NCBI GenBank assembly: GCA_937915775.1
Contig: CALGGQ010000418.1
Location: 1-6,389 of the forward strand
Source of the DNA: an uncultured Clostridia bacterium
GTDB taxonomy: Bacteria > Bacillota > Clostridia > Oscillospirales > Acutalibacteraceae
Direction of reading: 5' to 3'
Length of the DNA stretch: 6,389 nucleotides
The notes under the pieces are model-generated. The model did not search any database. It was not told where the DNA came from and saw nothing but the letters and a program-made list of their open reading frames with translations. Positions 1 to 5,170 of this stretch are shown here, one piece after another (within the stretch, counting starts at the first letter, position 1; the number at the start of each line of letters is the position of its first letter). The translations under genes were made by a program, and so were the position numbers.

Positions 1-1
1 C

Positions 2-526
2 GCTCTCCGGGATTACTGCATCATCACGCTGTTCCTCAACTGCGGCATGCGTCTCTCCGAGTTGGTGGGCATCGATATCAAGGATATCCATGAGGAGACC
101 ATCACCATAACCGGTAAAGGAAATAAAGAGCGCACTGTTTATCTGAATCAGGCTTGTAAGGACGCTCTGATGGCTTATATGCGCGTCAGACCGAATAACG
201 GCGTCAAGGACCGCGCACTGTTTTTAAGCGCCAGAAATCAGCGTATCAACCCACGAACGGTTGAAGTGATGGTTAACGGATACCTTGAAAAAGCCGGTCT
301 TGGCGGCAGAGGTCTTTCTGTTCATAAATTACGCCATACCGCCGCTACGCTGATGTACCAGCACGGAAACGTTGATTTACTGCTGCTCAAGGAAATTCTT
401 GGGCATGAGAACCTTGGAACGACGGAGATTTACACGCATATTACCTCCGATGCGACAAGAAAAGCGATTGAAGCCAATCCCCTGTCTGACGTCAAAGCTG
501 ACTTCAGCAAGAAGAATAACGAATGA
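2..526 (+). CDS. XerC/XerD-type tyrosine recombinase, 3' part (5' end outside window)
   Basis: Site-specific tyrosine recombinase, catalytic domain only. The reading frame is open from base 2, so the ATG at 47 is internal and the real start lies left of the window. All expected catalytic residues are visible, numbered from the Met at 47: box I Arg2 in GMRLSEL, the beta-hairpin Lys in TGKGNKER (about 24-27), box II His93 and Arg96 in HKLRHT, His120 in LGH, and the nucleophile Tyr129 in TTEIYTHI (codon 431-433). XerC/XerD proteins resolve chromosome dimers at dif during division. The LGHENLGTTEIYTH signature and the housekeeping surroundings, including a SpoIIM-like neighbour as in the Bacillus spoIIM-fur-xerD cluster, favour chromosomal Xer over a phage integrase. 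XerC and XerD cannot be told apart without the N-terminal domain. The stop TGA (524-526) touches the stop of the next, convergent gene. Confidence 0.85.
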   Translation, partial: ALRDYCIITLFLNCGMRLSELVGIDIKDIHEETITITGKGNKERTVYLNQACKDALMAYMRVRPNNGVKDRALFLSARNQRINPRTVEVMVNGYLEKAGLGGRGLSVHKLRHTAATLMYQHGNVDLLLLKEILGHENLGTTEIYTHITSDATRKAIEANPLSDVKADFSKKNNE

Positions 527-1126
527 TTATAGCTTTATCAGCGGCGCAATGCCATATGTTAACAATCCGTTCACAAACGCCGAGATAATCAGCAAAATAA
601 AATACAAAAAATACTGTTTGAGATACGGTTTTACGTCACTGCGTAACGCCGTATCTTCTTTTTTTAACGATTGCAGCACTTCCCTGCTTAAATTTGAACT
701 GGTCTGGATGCAATAGATAATTACCGTCATTAATATGGCGGATTCCGGTAAAATCAAAAGCGCACTATAACCGATTCCCTTCATTCCAAAGCTGACATAA
801 TAGTAAGCTAACTTAACGCCGATTATACACCCTGTAATAATTGGGATGCAATTAGTTAAAGTAAAACCGATGACAAATAAGCCCATTAGTACCGTTATAC
901 AAAAGAGTATCAGATACACGGAAAGACGGTTCAAAAACAACTGTAACAGCTGATTCTGCACCGTTAGATTTAACACAGTGTGAATACGAGAATTGACGGA
1001 TTCTGATTGAATTCCTTCATAGATGAACGTACCGAGCAACAAACCGATCAGATAAAACAGAACGGAATAAACATAATTCTTATTAGCTTCAAACAGGCTT
1101 TGAAAATCAATTTTATGCTCCTTCAT
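527..1126 (-). CDS. SpoIIM-like (DUF95 family) integral membrane protein
   Basis: A 199-residue membrane protein with about five helices: roughly 19-36, 70-89, 92-111, 117-140 and 171-192. A longer polar stretch follows helix 1, and a charged, probably cytoplasmic loop (about 142-170) precedes helix 5. Length, helix number and spacing, the glycine-rich first helix and the LLILPESAIL segment in helix 4 resemble the SpoIIM/DUF95 family. SpoIIM itself (a little over 200 residues) anchors the SpoIID-SpoIIM-SpoIIP peptidoglycan-remodelling machine during forespore engulfment. A Xer recombinase next to spoIIM is also known from Bacillus. The start ATG at 1126 has AAGGTG four bases upstream and lies one base after the stop of the upstream TIGR04086 gene, so translation is probably coupled. 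The family call comes from topology and context; a DUF95 protein without a sporulation role remains possible. Confidence 0.6.
   Translation of the reverse strand: MKEHKIDFQSLFEANKNYVYSVLFYLIGLLLGTFIYEGIQSESVNSRIHTVLNLTVQNQLLQLFLNRLSVYLILFCITVLMGLFVIGFTLTNCIPIITGCIIGVKLAYYYVSFGMKGIGYSALLILPESAILMTVIIYCIQTSSNLSREVLQSLKKEDTALRSDVKPYLKQYFLYFILLIISAFVNGLLTYGIAPLIKL
621..665 (+). terminator. Intrinsic terminator for the Xer gene, inside the antisense coding sequence
   Basis: Perfect 8-bp arms AGATACGG (621-628) and CCGTATCT (649-656) enclose a G-U pair, one mismatch and a second 5-bp stem TTACG/CGTAA (631-635, 642-646) around a 6-nt loop. On the plus strand the stem runs straight into a T-rich tract (656-665, ending in seven T). 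It lies about 95 nt after the Xer stop and no other plus-strand gene precedes it. On the minus strand the same DNA encodes about residues 154-169 of the SpoIIM-like protein, in the cytoplasmic loop before its last helix. No adequate T-tract directly follows the hairpin on the minus strand, so it should act in one direction. Confidence 0.75.
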
Positions 1127-1127
1127 A

Positions 1128-1526
1128 TTACACCTTAAATTTCTTGCTGTGTTTTACAGAGAGTAATCCTGTTAAAGCTGCTGCCAGCAGAATAATAACT
1201 GCCTTAACGGCAAAAAGAACCAGTGAAGTATCGTTAAAAATCACATTAAACAGGCTGTAGAGAATTAACGGTAATACGGAAATAACTCCCATCAACCAGC
1301 CGTTATTCTTAAGTCCAGTCGTTGAGATAAAGGATACGGTTATGGCGCACAGCGCGCAGATAAATAGCGAAAACACCTGCATATTTTCAAGGTCTAAATC
1401 AAGCTTATATACAATCATCGTAAATAGATAAGTAAATGCCAATAGTGACACTACTGTTGAAATAACGCACTTGACAATAAATTTTAAGAGTAACTGATTT
1501 GACTTAACAGATTTAATTTTTTTCAT
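1128..1526 (-). CDS. TIGR04086/DUF3792 (YrzE-like) small membrane protein
   Basis: A 132-residue protein with a Lys-rich N-terminus and four predicted membrane helices (about 18-40, 48-69, 77-96 and 101-123). It ends in a basic tail, KHSKKFKV. The GLKNNGWLMGV turn (71-81) before helix 3 resembles the glycine-containing loop typical of TIGR04086 proteins. In Bacillus the homologous yrzE directly follows yajC (yrbF), exactly as here, which strengthens the call. The function of the family is unknown; nothing beyond an inner-membrane location can be claimed. Its ribosome site, GGGGGAG, lies seven bases before the ATG and forms the 3' arm of a hairpin (1534-1569). It is followed after one base by the SpoIIM-like gene and is probably cotranscribed with it. 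Confidence 0.7.
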   Translation of the reverse strand: MKKIKSVKSNQLLLKFIVKCVISTVVSLLAFTYLFTMIVYKLDLDLENMQVFSLFICALCAITVSFISTTGLKNNGWLMGVISVLPLILYSLFNVIFNDTSLVLFAVKAVIILLAAALTGLLSVKHSKKFKV

Positions 1527-1533
1527 AAAATAA

Positions 1534-1569
1534 CTCCCCCGCTATCCAATCAATGGATATTCGGGGGAG
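1534..1569 (-). promoter_or_regulatory. Hairpin enclosing the ribosome site of the TIGR04086 gene
   Basis: Arms CTCCCCCG (1534-1541) and CGGGGGAG (1562-1569) are perfectly complementary over 8 bp. A small 1-by-2 internal loop follows, then 6 bp TATCCA/TGGATA (1543-1548, 1554-1559), closed by a 5-nt loop. In the yajC-to-TIGR04086 direction the 3' arm is GGGGGAG, the only good Shine-Dalgarno sequence for the ATG at 1526, and it is followed by TTATTTT. The hairpin starts 15 bases after the yajC stop. It could restrain translation of the downstream gene, act as a leaky terminator or 3'-end stabiliser for yajC, or do both. The T-tract is short and interrupted, so full termination is doubtful. Confidence 0.65.
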
Positions 1570-1584
1570 CTGATTTTTAGACCA

Positions 1585-2061
1585 TTATTCTTCGATTTTC
1601 TTCTCTGCTTCCTTAGCGGTATCAGTTGCTTCCGTTAAAGCCTCTTCCTTATTTTTCTTGGCAGCCTTCTTTTCCTTTGCTGCTTCACGCGCAGCTTCCA
1701 CTTCCTTCTTGTGCTGCTCTGTCTTAGTAAGGTTGGTGTTTACCGCCCAGCGCTGCAGACGCATCTTCGTTCTGTCCGCACCTGTTTCGATAACAATATC
1801 CTCTTCACGAATCTTCACAACCTTGCCGACGATGCCACCGATGGTGATGATTTCATCGCCGATTTCAAGCGAGGAGCGCATTTCCTGCTCCTCCTTCTGG
1901 CGCTTTTTCTGCGGTCTGATCATTAAGAAATACATAATCGCAACAAGCGCTACCATTAAGATAATGGATGAATAAGCGGACGCACCGCCGCCCTGCTGAG
2001 CCGTTGCACCGGAACCGGAGCCGCCGAGCAGATTAGAAAGGGTAAAGAAAGTAAAATTCAT
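1585..2061 (-). CDS. yajC: Preprotein translocase subunit YajC
   Basis: Accessory subunit of the Sec protein-export machinery, which works with SecDF at the inner membrane. A glycine/alanine-rich N-terminus precedes the single membrane helix (about 31-48). Then come the hallmark MIRPQKKRQKE (47-57) and the conserved small domain GDEIITIGGIVGKV (68-81). Typical YajC is about 90-115 residues. This one has 158 because of a highly charged Lys/Glu/Ala-rich tail (about 115-158) that is probably helical or disordered; such tails are common in Clostridia. The start is set by AGGAGG (2070-2075) eight bases before the ATG. A promoter lies in the short gap behind tgt (2097-2125), so yajC can be expressed apart from tgt. 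Confidence 0.93.
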   Translation of the reverse strand: MNFTFFTLSNLLGGSGSGATAQQGGGASAYSSIILMVALVAIMYFLMIRPQKKRQKEEQEMRSSLEIGDEIITIGGIVGKVVKIREEDIVIETGADRTKMRLQRWAVNTNLTKTEQHKKEVEAAREAAKEKKAAKKNKEEALTEATDTAKEAEKKIEE

Positions 2062-2096
2062 AATGAATTCCTCCTAATTTCATAATAACATTAGTA

Positions 2097-2125
2097 ATTA
2101 TAAATGATATTCCTTAGATTTGCAA
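2097..2125 (-). promoter_or_regulatory. Sigma-A-type promoter for yajC
   Basis: Read on the minus strand, TTGCAA (2120-2125, four of six consensus bases) is separated by 17 bp from a perfect TATAAT (2097-2102). Transcription would start near 2090, about 30 nt before the yajC ATG, and would include the AGGAGG site. The element lies within the 72-bp gap between the tgt stop and yajC. No experimental start is known; the call rests on the consensus match and placement. Confidence 0.55.
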
Positions 2126-2133
2126 GGATTATT

Positions 2134-3267
2134 TTAAATTCTTGTATCCAGTACATCAACGTATTCATTTTTATAATCCTCAAAGCTACCGTTTTCAATG
2201 TTCTCACGGATTTCCGACATCAAGTTATTATAGAAATGAAGATTATGAATGACGGCAAGGCGCATCGCCAGCATTTCATTTGCTTTGAATAAATGGCGCA
2301 GATAGCCGCGTGAATAATTTTGGCAGGTGGAACAAGTGCAGGTTTCATCAATCGGGTGTTCGTCGAGCTGATATTTAGCGTTATTGATATTGATGATACC
2401 CATTTTTGTGAATAGCTGACCGTGGCGGGCGTTGCGCGACGGCATTACGCAATCAAAAAGGTCCACTCCCCTGCTGACGCCTTCCAGAATGTTTCCAGGT
2501 GTACCGACACCCATCAGATAACGCGGTTTATTTTTCGGTGCATACGGTTCAACGGCGGAGATAATGCGGTACATATCCTCTTTTGGCTCGCCGACAGCAA
2601 GACCGCCGATCGCATAGCCGTCCAAATCCATCTTGGCAATCTCTTTCATATGCTCAATGCGCAGCGCATCGAAGGTGCAGCCCTGATTGATACCGAAGAG
2701 CAGCTGCTGCTTATTTATCGTTTCCGGCAGTGAATTAAGGCGCTCCATTTCCGCTTTGCAGCGCTCCAGCCAGCGCAGCGTTCTGCCGCATGATTCCTTG
2801 GCATATGGGAGCGTTGCGGGGTTTTCCACGCATTCATCAAACGCCATAGCAATAGTAGAGGCAAGGTGTGACTGAATCTGCATGCTTTCCTCCGGTCCCA
2901 TAAAGATTTTTTTGCCGTCAATATGGGAATTAAAGGTCACGCCTTCCTCTTTTATCTTGTTCAGCTTGGCGAGTGAAAACACCTGAAAACCGCCGGAATC
3001 CGTTAAAATCGGTCGGCTCCAGTTGGTAAACCTATGCAGTCCGCCCATCTGATAGACAACCTCATCATTCGGTCTGACGTGCAGATGATAGGTGTTACAA
3101 AGCATGATCTGTGCGTCGACGTCCTCTAAATCACGTGTAGAAAGCCCGCCCTTGATGGCTGCTGAGGTTGCCACGTTCATAAAGCACGGCGTCTGCACCG
3201 TTCCGTGTACGGTCTCAAATACTGCCCGTCTGGCATGACCTTCTTCTTTTATAATCGTAAATTTCAT
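2134..3267 (-). CDS. tgt: Queuine/preQ1 tRNA-ribosyltransferase (tRNA-guanine transglycosylase)
   Basis: Exchanges guanine 34 for the queuosine precursor in tRNAs with GUN anticodons (Asp, Asn, His, Tyr). The full 377-residue length is normal for bacterial Tgt. Visible motifs in order: TDSGGFQVFSL with the general acid/base Asp90; DEC (144-146); QGC (195-197); GGLAVGE (221-227); DCVMPSRNARHG with the nucleophile Asp272; and the zinc site Cys310-x-Cys312-x2-Cys315 with His341. Cys146 and the LAVGE loop are the bacterial, preQ1-type pocket rather than the eukaryotic queuine type. The usual GIVQGG/GIIQGS motif reads GINQGC here. AAGAGG lies five bases before the ATG. A candidate promoter (3312-3341) lies upstream, as expected if the toxin-antitoxin operon separates tgt from queA transcription. 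Confidence 0.96.
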   Translation of the reverse strand: MKFTIIKEEGHARRAVFETVHGTVQTPCFMNVATSAAIKGGLSTRDLEDVDAQIMLCNTYHLHVRPNDEVVYQMGGLHRFTNWSRPILTDSGGFQVFSLAKLNKIKEEGVTFNSHIDGKKIFMGPEESMQIQSHLASTIAMAFDECVENPATLPYAKESCGRTLRWLERCKAEMERLNSLPETINKQQLLFGINQGCTFDALRIEHMKEIAKMDLDGYAIGGLAVGEPKEDMYRIISAVEPYAPKNKPRYLMGVGTPGNILEGVSRGVDLFDCVMPSRNARHGQLFTKMGIININNAKYQLDEHPIDETCTCSTCQNYSRGYLRHLFKANEMLAMRLAVIHNLHFYNNLMSEIRENIENGSFEDYKNEYVDVLDTRI

Positions 3268-3276
3268 ATTAACCTC

Positions 3277-3297
3277 TTAAATAAACAGCGTGCAATC
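3277..3297 (-). other. Possible remnant of a queA 3' end upstream of tgt
   Basis: Read on the minus strand, this stretch translates as D-C-T-L-F-I-stop. The true queA ends in D-C-T-L-I-L-stop (4015-4035). The two 21-base stretches match at 15 positions, including the identical block GATTGCAC, in the same frame and at the same distance from a stop codon. The remnant TAA lies nine bases before the tgt ATG and overlaps the tgt ribosome site, which would be an ordinary spacing for an undisturbed queA-tgt operon. Further upstream the similarity to queA is not convincing, so chance is not excluded. Confidence 0.4.
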
Positions 3298-3311
3298 TAC
3301 GGTGTTTACGG

Positions 3312-3341
3312 TTTATAGGAAATGAATAAACATCGTGTCAT
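3312..3341 (-). promoter_or_regulatory. Candidate promoter for tgt
   Basis: On the minus strand ATGACA (3336-3341, five of six bases) and TATAAA (3312-3317, five of six) are 18 bp apart. The predicted start near 3305 gives a leader of about 38 nt. It sits between the toxin operon's terminator and tgt, where an independent promoter would be needed. An imperfect inverted repeat, CGGTGTTTA (3300-3308) and TAAACATCG (3327-3335), brackets the -10 element and could be an operator; this last point is speculative. Confidence 0.45.
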
Positions 3342-3359
3342 TTTGCATAATCATAACAT

Positions 3360-3395
3360 AAAAATCGAATAGGTGCAAGAAATACCTGCACCTAT
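3360..3395 (-). terminator. Intrinsic terminator of the toxin-antitoxin operon
   Basis: Perfect 9-bp arms ATAGGTGCA (3369-3377) and TGCACCTAT (3387-3395) with a 9-nt loop begin three bases after the toxin stop codon. On the minus strand the stem is followed by TCGA and five T (3360-3364). The stem is only moderately GC-rich and the T-tract is slightly displaced, so some read-through into tgt is plausible. Confidence 0.65.
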
Positions 3396-3398
3396 CAA

Positions 3399-3677
3399 TT
3401 AGAATAAGTCGCTGTGTGTTCCTGTACGGAGTAGTTCCAAAACAAGTCTGTCAGGATACTTTTTATAGATAAGCAGCCAATCAGGTTTAATATGGCACTC
3501 TCGAACATTACTGCTTTTGGTAAAATTAATTAGAGCGTGATCTCTATACTTTTGAGGAAGGACCTCTTCATTTGATAACAAATTGATGACTTTAACTAAT
3601 TCGTTAATATCGTAGTTTCTCTTTAGGGCGAGCTTATAATCTTTTTTAAACTGTCCTGTATATTCAACTCTAAGCAT
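3399..3677 (-). CDS. YafQ-family type II toxin (RelE/ParE superfamily mRNA interferase)
   Basis: At 92 residues this has the same length as YafQ, a ribosome-dependent endoribonuclease neutralised by the antitoxin DinJ. Family hallmarks: YTGQFKKDYKLALKR (6-20), LPQKYRDHAL with His47, VRECHIKPDWLLIYK with His62 and Asp66, and the C-terminus RTGTHSDLF with His88 and Phe92. These correspond to the residues needed for RNA cleavage in YafQ, so the toxin looks active. The glycine usual after the DHxL motif is replaced (DHALINF). Its ATG lies inside the antitoxin gene, giving an 8-base overlap (3670-3677) that couples synthesis to the antitoxin. Base composition is about 36% GC by a rough hand count, against about half in a sampled stretch of tgt, which fits horizontal acquisition. 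Confidence 0.88.
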   Translation of the reverse strand: MLRVEYTGQFKKDYKLALKRNYDINELVKVINLLSNEEVLPQKYRDHALINFTKSSNVRECHIKPDWLLIYKKYPDRLVLELLRTGTHSDLF

Positions 3678-3936
3678 TTAACGACTCCATTAATTCATCA
3701 ATAGTATTAAAAGGACCGTAGACATCAATACCCTTATCTGCATTTTCAATAGCGGCAACAGTAACTGCGTTGGGCACTTCAGTTGTGATTTCAAAAGGTA
3801 TTCTATGCTCTCTAACTACTGTTTTTGCAAACATATTAAAAGCGGAGCTGACTGAAATACCTATTTCCTCACAAAATGCATTAAATTGTTTCTTCGTATT
3901 TTCGTCCATACGAATGTTTACATTAGTTTGAGCCAT
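3670..3936 (-). CDS. DinJ/RelB-family antitoxin
   Basis: An 88-residue partner of the YafQ-type toxin. The N-terminus AQTNVNIRMDENTKKQF followed by a helix, ISVSSAFNMFAKTVV and HRIPFEI is a ribbon-helix-helix DNA-binding domain of the RelB/DinJ kind (about 1-48). The C-terminal part (about 49-88) would wrap and inhibit the toxin. The start at 3936 is chosen because AAAGGTGG lies seven bases upstream. A longer reading of 105 residues would begin with TTG at 3987, which is the -35 hexamer of the promoter and so not in the transcript. Autoregulation through the upstream palindrome (3991-4013) is expected from the family but not shown. Confidence 0.88.
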   Translation of the reverse strand: MAQTNVNIRMDENTKKQFNAFCEEIGISVSSAFNMFAKTVVREHRIPFEITTEVPNAVTVAAIENADKGIDVYGPFNTIDELMESLNA

Positions 3937-3958
3937 ATTAGCACCACCTTTCAATAAT

Positions 3959-3987
3959 ATTATATGCATAATTAAATAAAATGTCAA
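3959..3987 (-). promoter_or_regulatory. Perfect-consensus sigma-A promoter of the toxin-antitoxin operon
   Basis: On the minus strand TTGACA (3982-3987) and TATAAT (3959-3964) are both exact consensus and are separated by the ideal 17 bp. Transcription would start near 3952, about 16 nt before the antitoxin ATG, leaving room for little more than the ribosome site. Such a strong promoter suits a tightly autorepressed antitoxin operon. Confidence 0.8.
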
Positions 3988-3990
3988 TAA

Positions 3991-4013
3991 TTATCTATCA
4001 TATTAATAGATAA
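3991..4013. promoter_or_regulatory. Palindrome upstream of the toxin-antitoxin promoter, probable operator
   Basis: Perfect 8-bp arms TTATCTAT (3991-3998) and ATAGATAA (4006-4013) with a 7-bp spacer lie three bases upstream of the -35 box and one base downstream of the queA stop codon. Ribbon-helix-helix antitoxins bind short inverted repeats around their own promoters, so an operator is the best reading. A terminator for queA is less likely: the stem is almost all A/T and no T-run follows. Confidence 0.5.
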
Positions 4014-4014
4014 A

Positions 4015-5043
4015 TCATAGAATTAGTGTGCAATCACCGAATGAAAAGAATCGATAGCGTTCATTAACTGCTTCCTTATACGCATTCATCACGGTATCAT
4101 AACCGGCAAAAGCAGCAATCAGCATAATCAGCGTGCTCTCAGGTAGATGAAAATTGGTTACCAGCGCGTCGATGCACTTGAATTCATAGCCGGGATAGAT
4201 AAAGATGCTGGTGTCGTCCTCATCCTCTTGAATACAGCCGTATTTAGTAGCGACAGATTCCAACGTTCTTGTGGAGGTCGTACCGACGCTGATGACCTTG
4301 TGTCCGTTCTTCTTTGTAGCATTGATTAAATCCGCGGTTTCCTTCGATAACTGATAATGCTCGCTGTGCATTTTATGCTTTGTTACATCGTCAACCTTAA
4401 CGGGACGAAACGTTCCAAGCCCAACGTGAAGCGTAACGTAGCCGATGTTAACGCCCTTAGCCTTGATTTTTTCAAGCATTTCCTCGGTAAAATGCAGTCC
4501 TGCCGTCGGTGCGGCGGCGGAGCCAAGCTCTCGGGAATACACAGTCTGGTAACGCTCGCCGTTTTTGAGTTCCTCCGTAATGTAGGGCGGCAGCGGCATT
4601 TTGCCGATTTTATCAAGGATATTATAAATCTCTTTTGAATCGCAATGAAAACGCACAAAGCGGTTTCCGTCCTCAGCAACGTCCTCAACAGTAGCGTCAA
4701 CCAGCCCGTCGCCAAAAGAAAACGTCGTTCCGACTTTGGCGCGCTTACCGGGTTTGCAAAGACATTCCCAGATATTGTTTTCCTTTTGCTTGAGCAGCAG
4801 GAATTCAACGACGGCGCCGGTATCTTTTTTCACGCCGTAAATTCTCGCAGGAATGACTCTTGTATCATTCAGTATCAGGCAGTCGCCGGGGTTCAGATAA
4901 TCAATTAAATCCCTGAAAATTTTATGCTCCAGCCGTCCGTCCTCTTTATGAATCACCATCAGCCGTGAAGCGTCACGCGGTTCCATCGGCGTCTGCGCGA
5001 TTAATTCTTGTGGAAGTTCATAGAAAAAATCCGATGTTTTCAT
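4015..5043 (-). CDS. queA: S-adenosylmethionine:tRNA ribosyltransferase-isomerase
   Basis: Transfers and isomerises the ribosyl part of SAM onto preQ1-modified tRNA to give epoxyqueuosine, the step after Tgt. At 342 residues it is full length. Recognisable family motifs: the N-terminal FFYELPQELIAQTP with RDASRLMV, PGDCLILNDTRVIPARI, AAAPTAGLHFTEEML, HVGLGTFRPV, HSEHYQL, GTTSTRTLES, TNFHLPESTLIMLIAAF and the C-terminal YRFFSFGDCTLIL. The family more often ends in SFGDAMLI, so the last residues are slightly unusual. GGAG lies seven bases before the ATG. A promoter about 100 nt upstream (5150-5178) gives a long leader that crosses the asd promoter region. The toxin-antitoxin module lies where tgt would normally follow. 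Confidence 0.96.
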   Translation of the reverse strand: MKTSDFFYELPQELIAQTPMEPRDASRLMVIHKEDGRLEHKIFRDLIDYLNPGDCLILNDTRVIPARIYGVKKDTGAVVEFLLLKQKENNIWECLCKPGKRAKVGTTFSFGDGLVDATVEDVAEDGNRFVRFHCDSKEIYNILDKIGKMPLPPYITEELKNGERYQTVYSRELGSAAAPTAGLHFTEEMLEKIKAKGVNIGYVTLHVGLGTFRPVKVDDVTKHKMHSEHYQLSKETADLINATKKNGHKVISVGTTSTRTLESVATKYGCIQEDEDDTSIFIYPGYEFKCIDALVTNFHLPESTLIMLIAAFAGYDTVMNAYKEAVNERYRFFSFGDCTLIL

Positions 5044-5065
5044 TAATATTCTCCAAATATAATAA

Positions 5066-5095
5066 TTGACATAACACTACAGGAAGTGATATGAT
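5066..5095 (+). promoter_or_regulatory. Extended -10 promoter for asd-dapA
   Basis: TTGACA (5066-5071, exact) and TATGAT (5090-5095, five of six) are 18 bp apart, and TG at 5087-5088 adds an extended -10 motif. Transcription would begin near 5102, leaving a leader of about 97 nt before asd. A second, weaker candidate is GTGAAA (5099-5104) with an exact TATAAT (5122-5127) at 17 bp. The leader is too short for a lysine riboswitch. Confidence 0.6.
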
Positions 5096-5170
5096 AAAGT
5101 GAAAAACAATATATATAGTAATATAATATTAATTGCGGTATGTTCATATATTATATTGCAAAGTGAAAAA
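5096..5170. repeat. Pair of 11-bp direct repeats AAAGTGAAAAA
   Basis: Two identical copies lie at 5096-5106 and 5160-5170. The first covers the predicted asd transcription start just after its -10. The second lies in the spacer of the queA promoter. They closely flank the inverted repeat at 5118-5159. The placement would suit a common regulator of both directions, but no regulator can be named. Confidence 0.5.
5118..5159. repeat. AT-rich inverted repeat in the queA/asd divergent region
   Basis: A perfect 10-bp inverted repeat, AATATAATAT (5120-5129) and ATATTATATT (5148-5157), extends by a G-T and a G-C pair to 5118-5159, with an 18-nt spacer. Its right arm contains the queA -10 element. Its left arm contains a plus-strand TATAAT. 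It could be an operator or only a by-product of back-to-back -10 sequences in AT-rich DNA. Confidence 0.5.

Noticed and set aside
2..526. Xer-type gene as a phage or transposon integrase marking a mobile element
   Set aside because: There are no att-like repeats, element genes or tRNA next to it, and the SpoIIM-like neighbour fits chromosomal Xer. The missing N-terminus keeps this slightly open.
2111..2128. TCCTT/AAGGA hairpin as a terminator after tgt
   Set aside because: Only 5 bp with an 8-nt loop, overlapping the yajC promoter and lacking a T-tract.
3268..3398. preQ1 riboswitch ahead of tgt
   Set aside because: No C-rich loop with A-rich tail pseudoknot of the preQ1 class is visible, and those riboswitches usually precede precursor synthesis or transport genes.
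3937..3987. N-terminal extension of the antitoxin to 105 residues
   Set aside because: The extension would start with TTG inside the -35 hexamer, upstream of the transcription start. The Met at 3936 has a good ribosome site and matches the family's normal start.
3991..4013. Palindrome as a terminator for queA
   Set aside because: The stem is nearly all A/T and is followed by a mixed sequence without a T-run, so an operator is more plausible.
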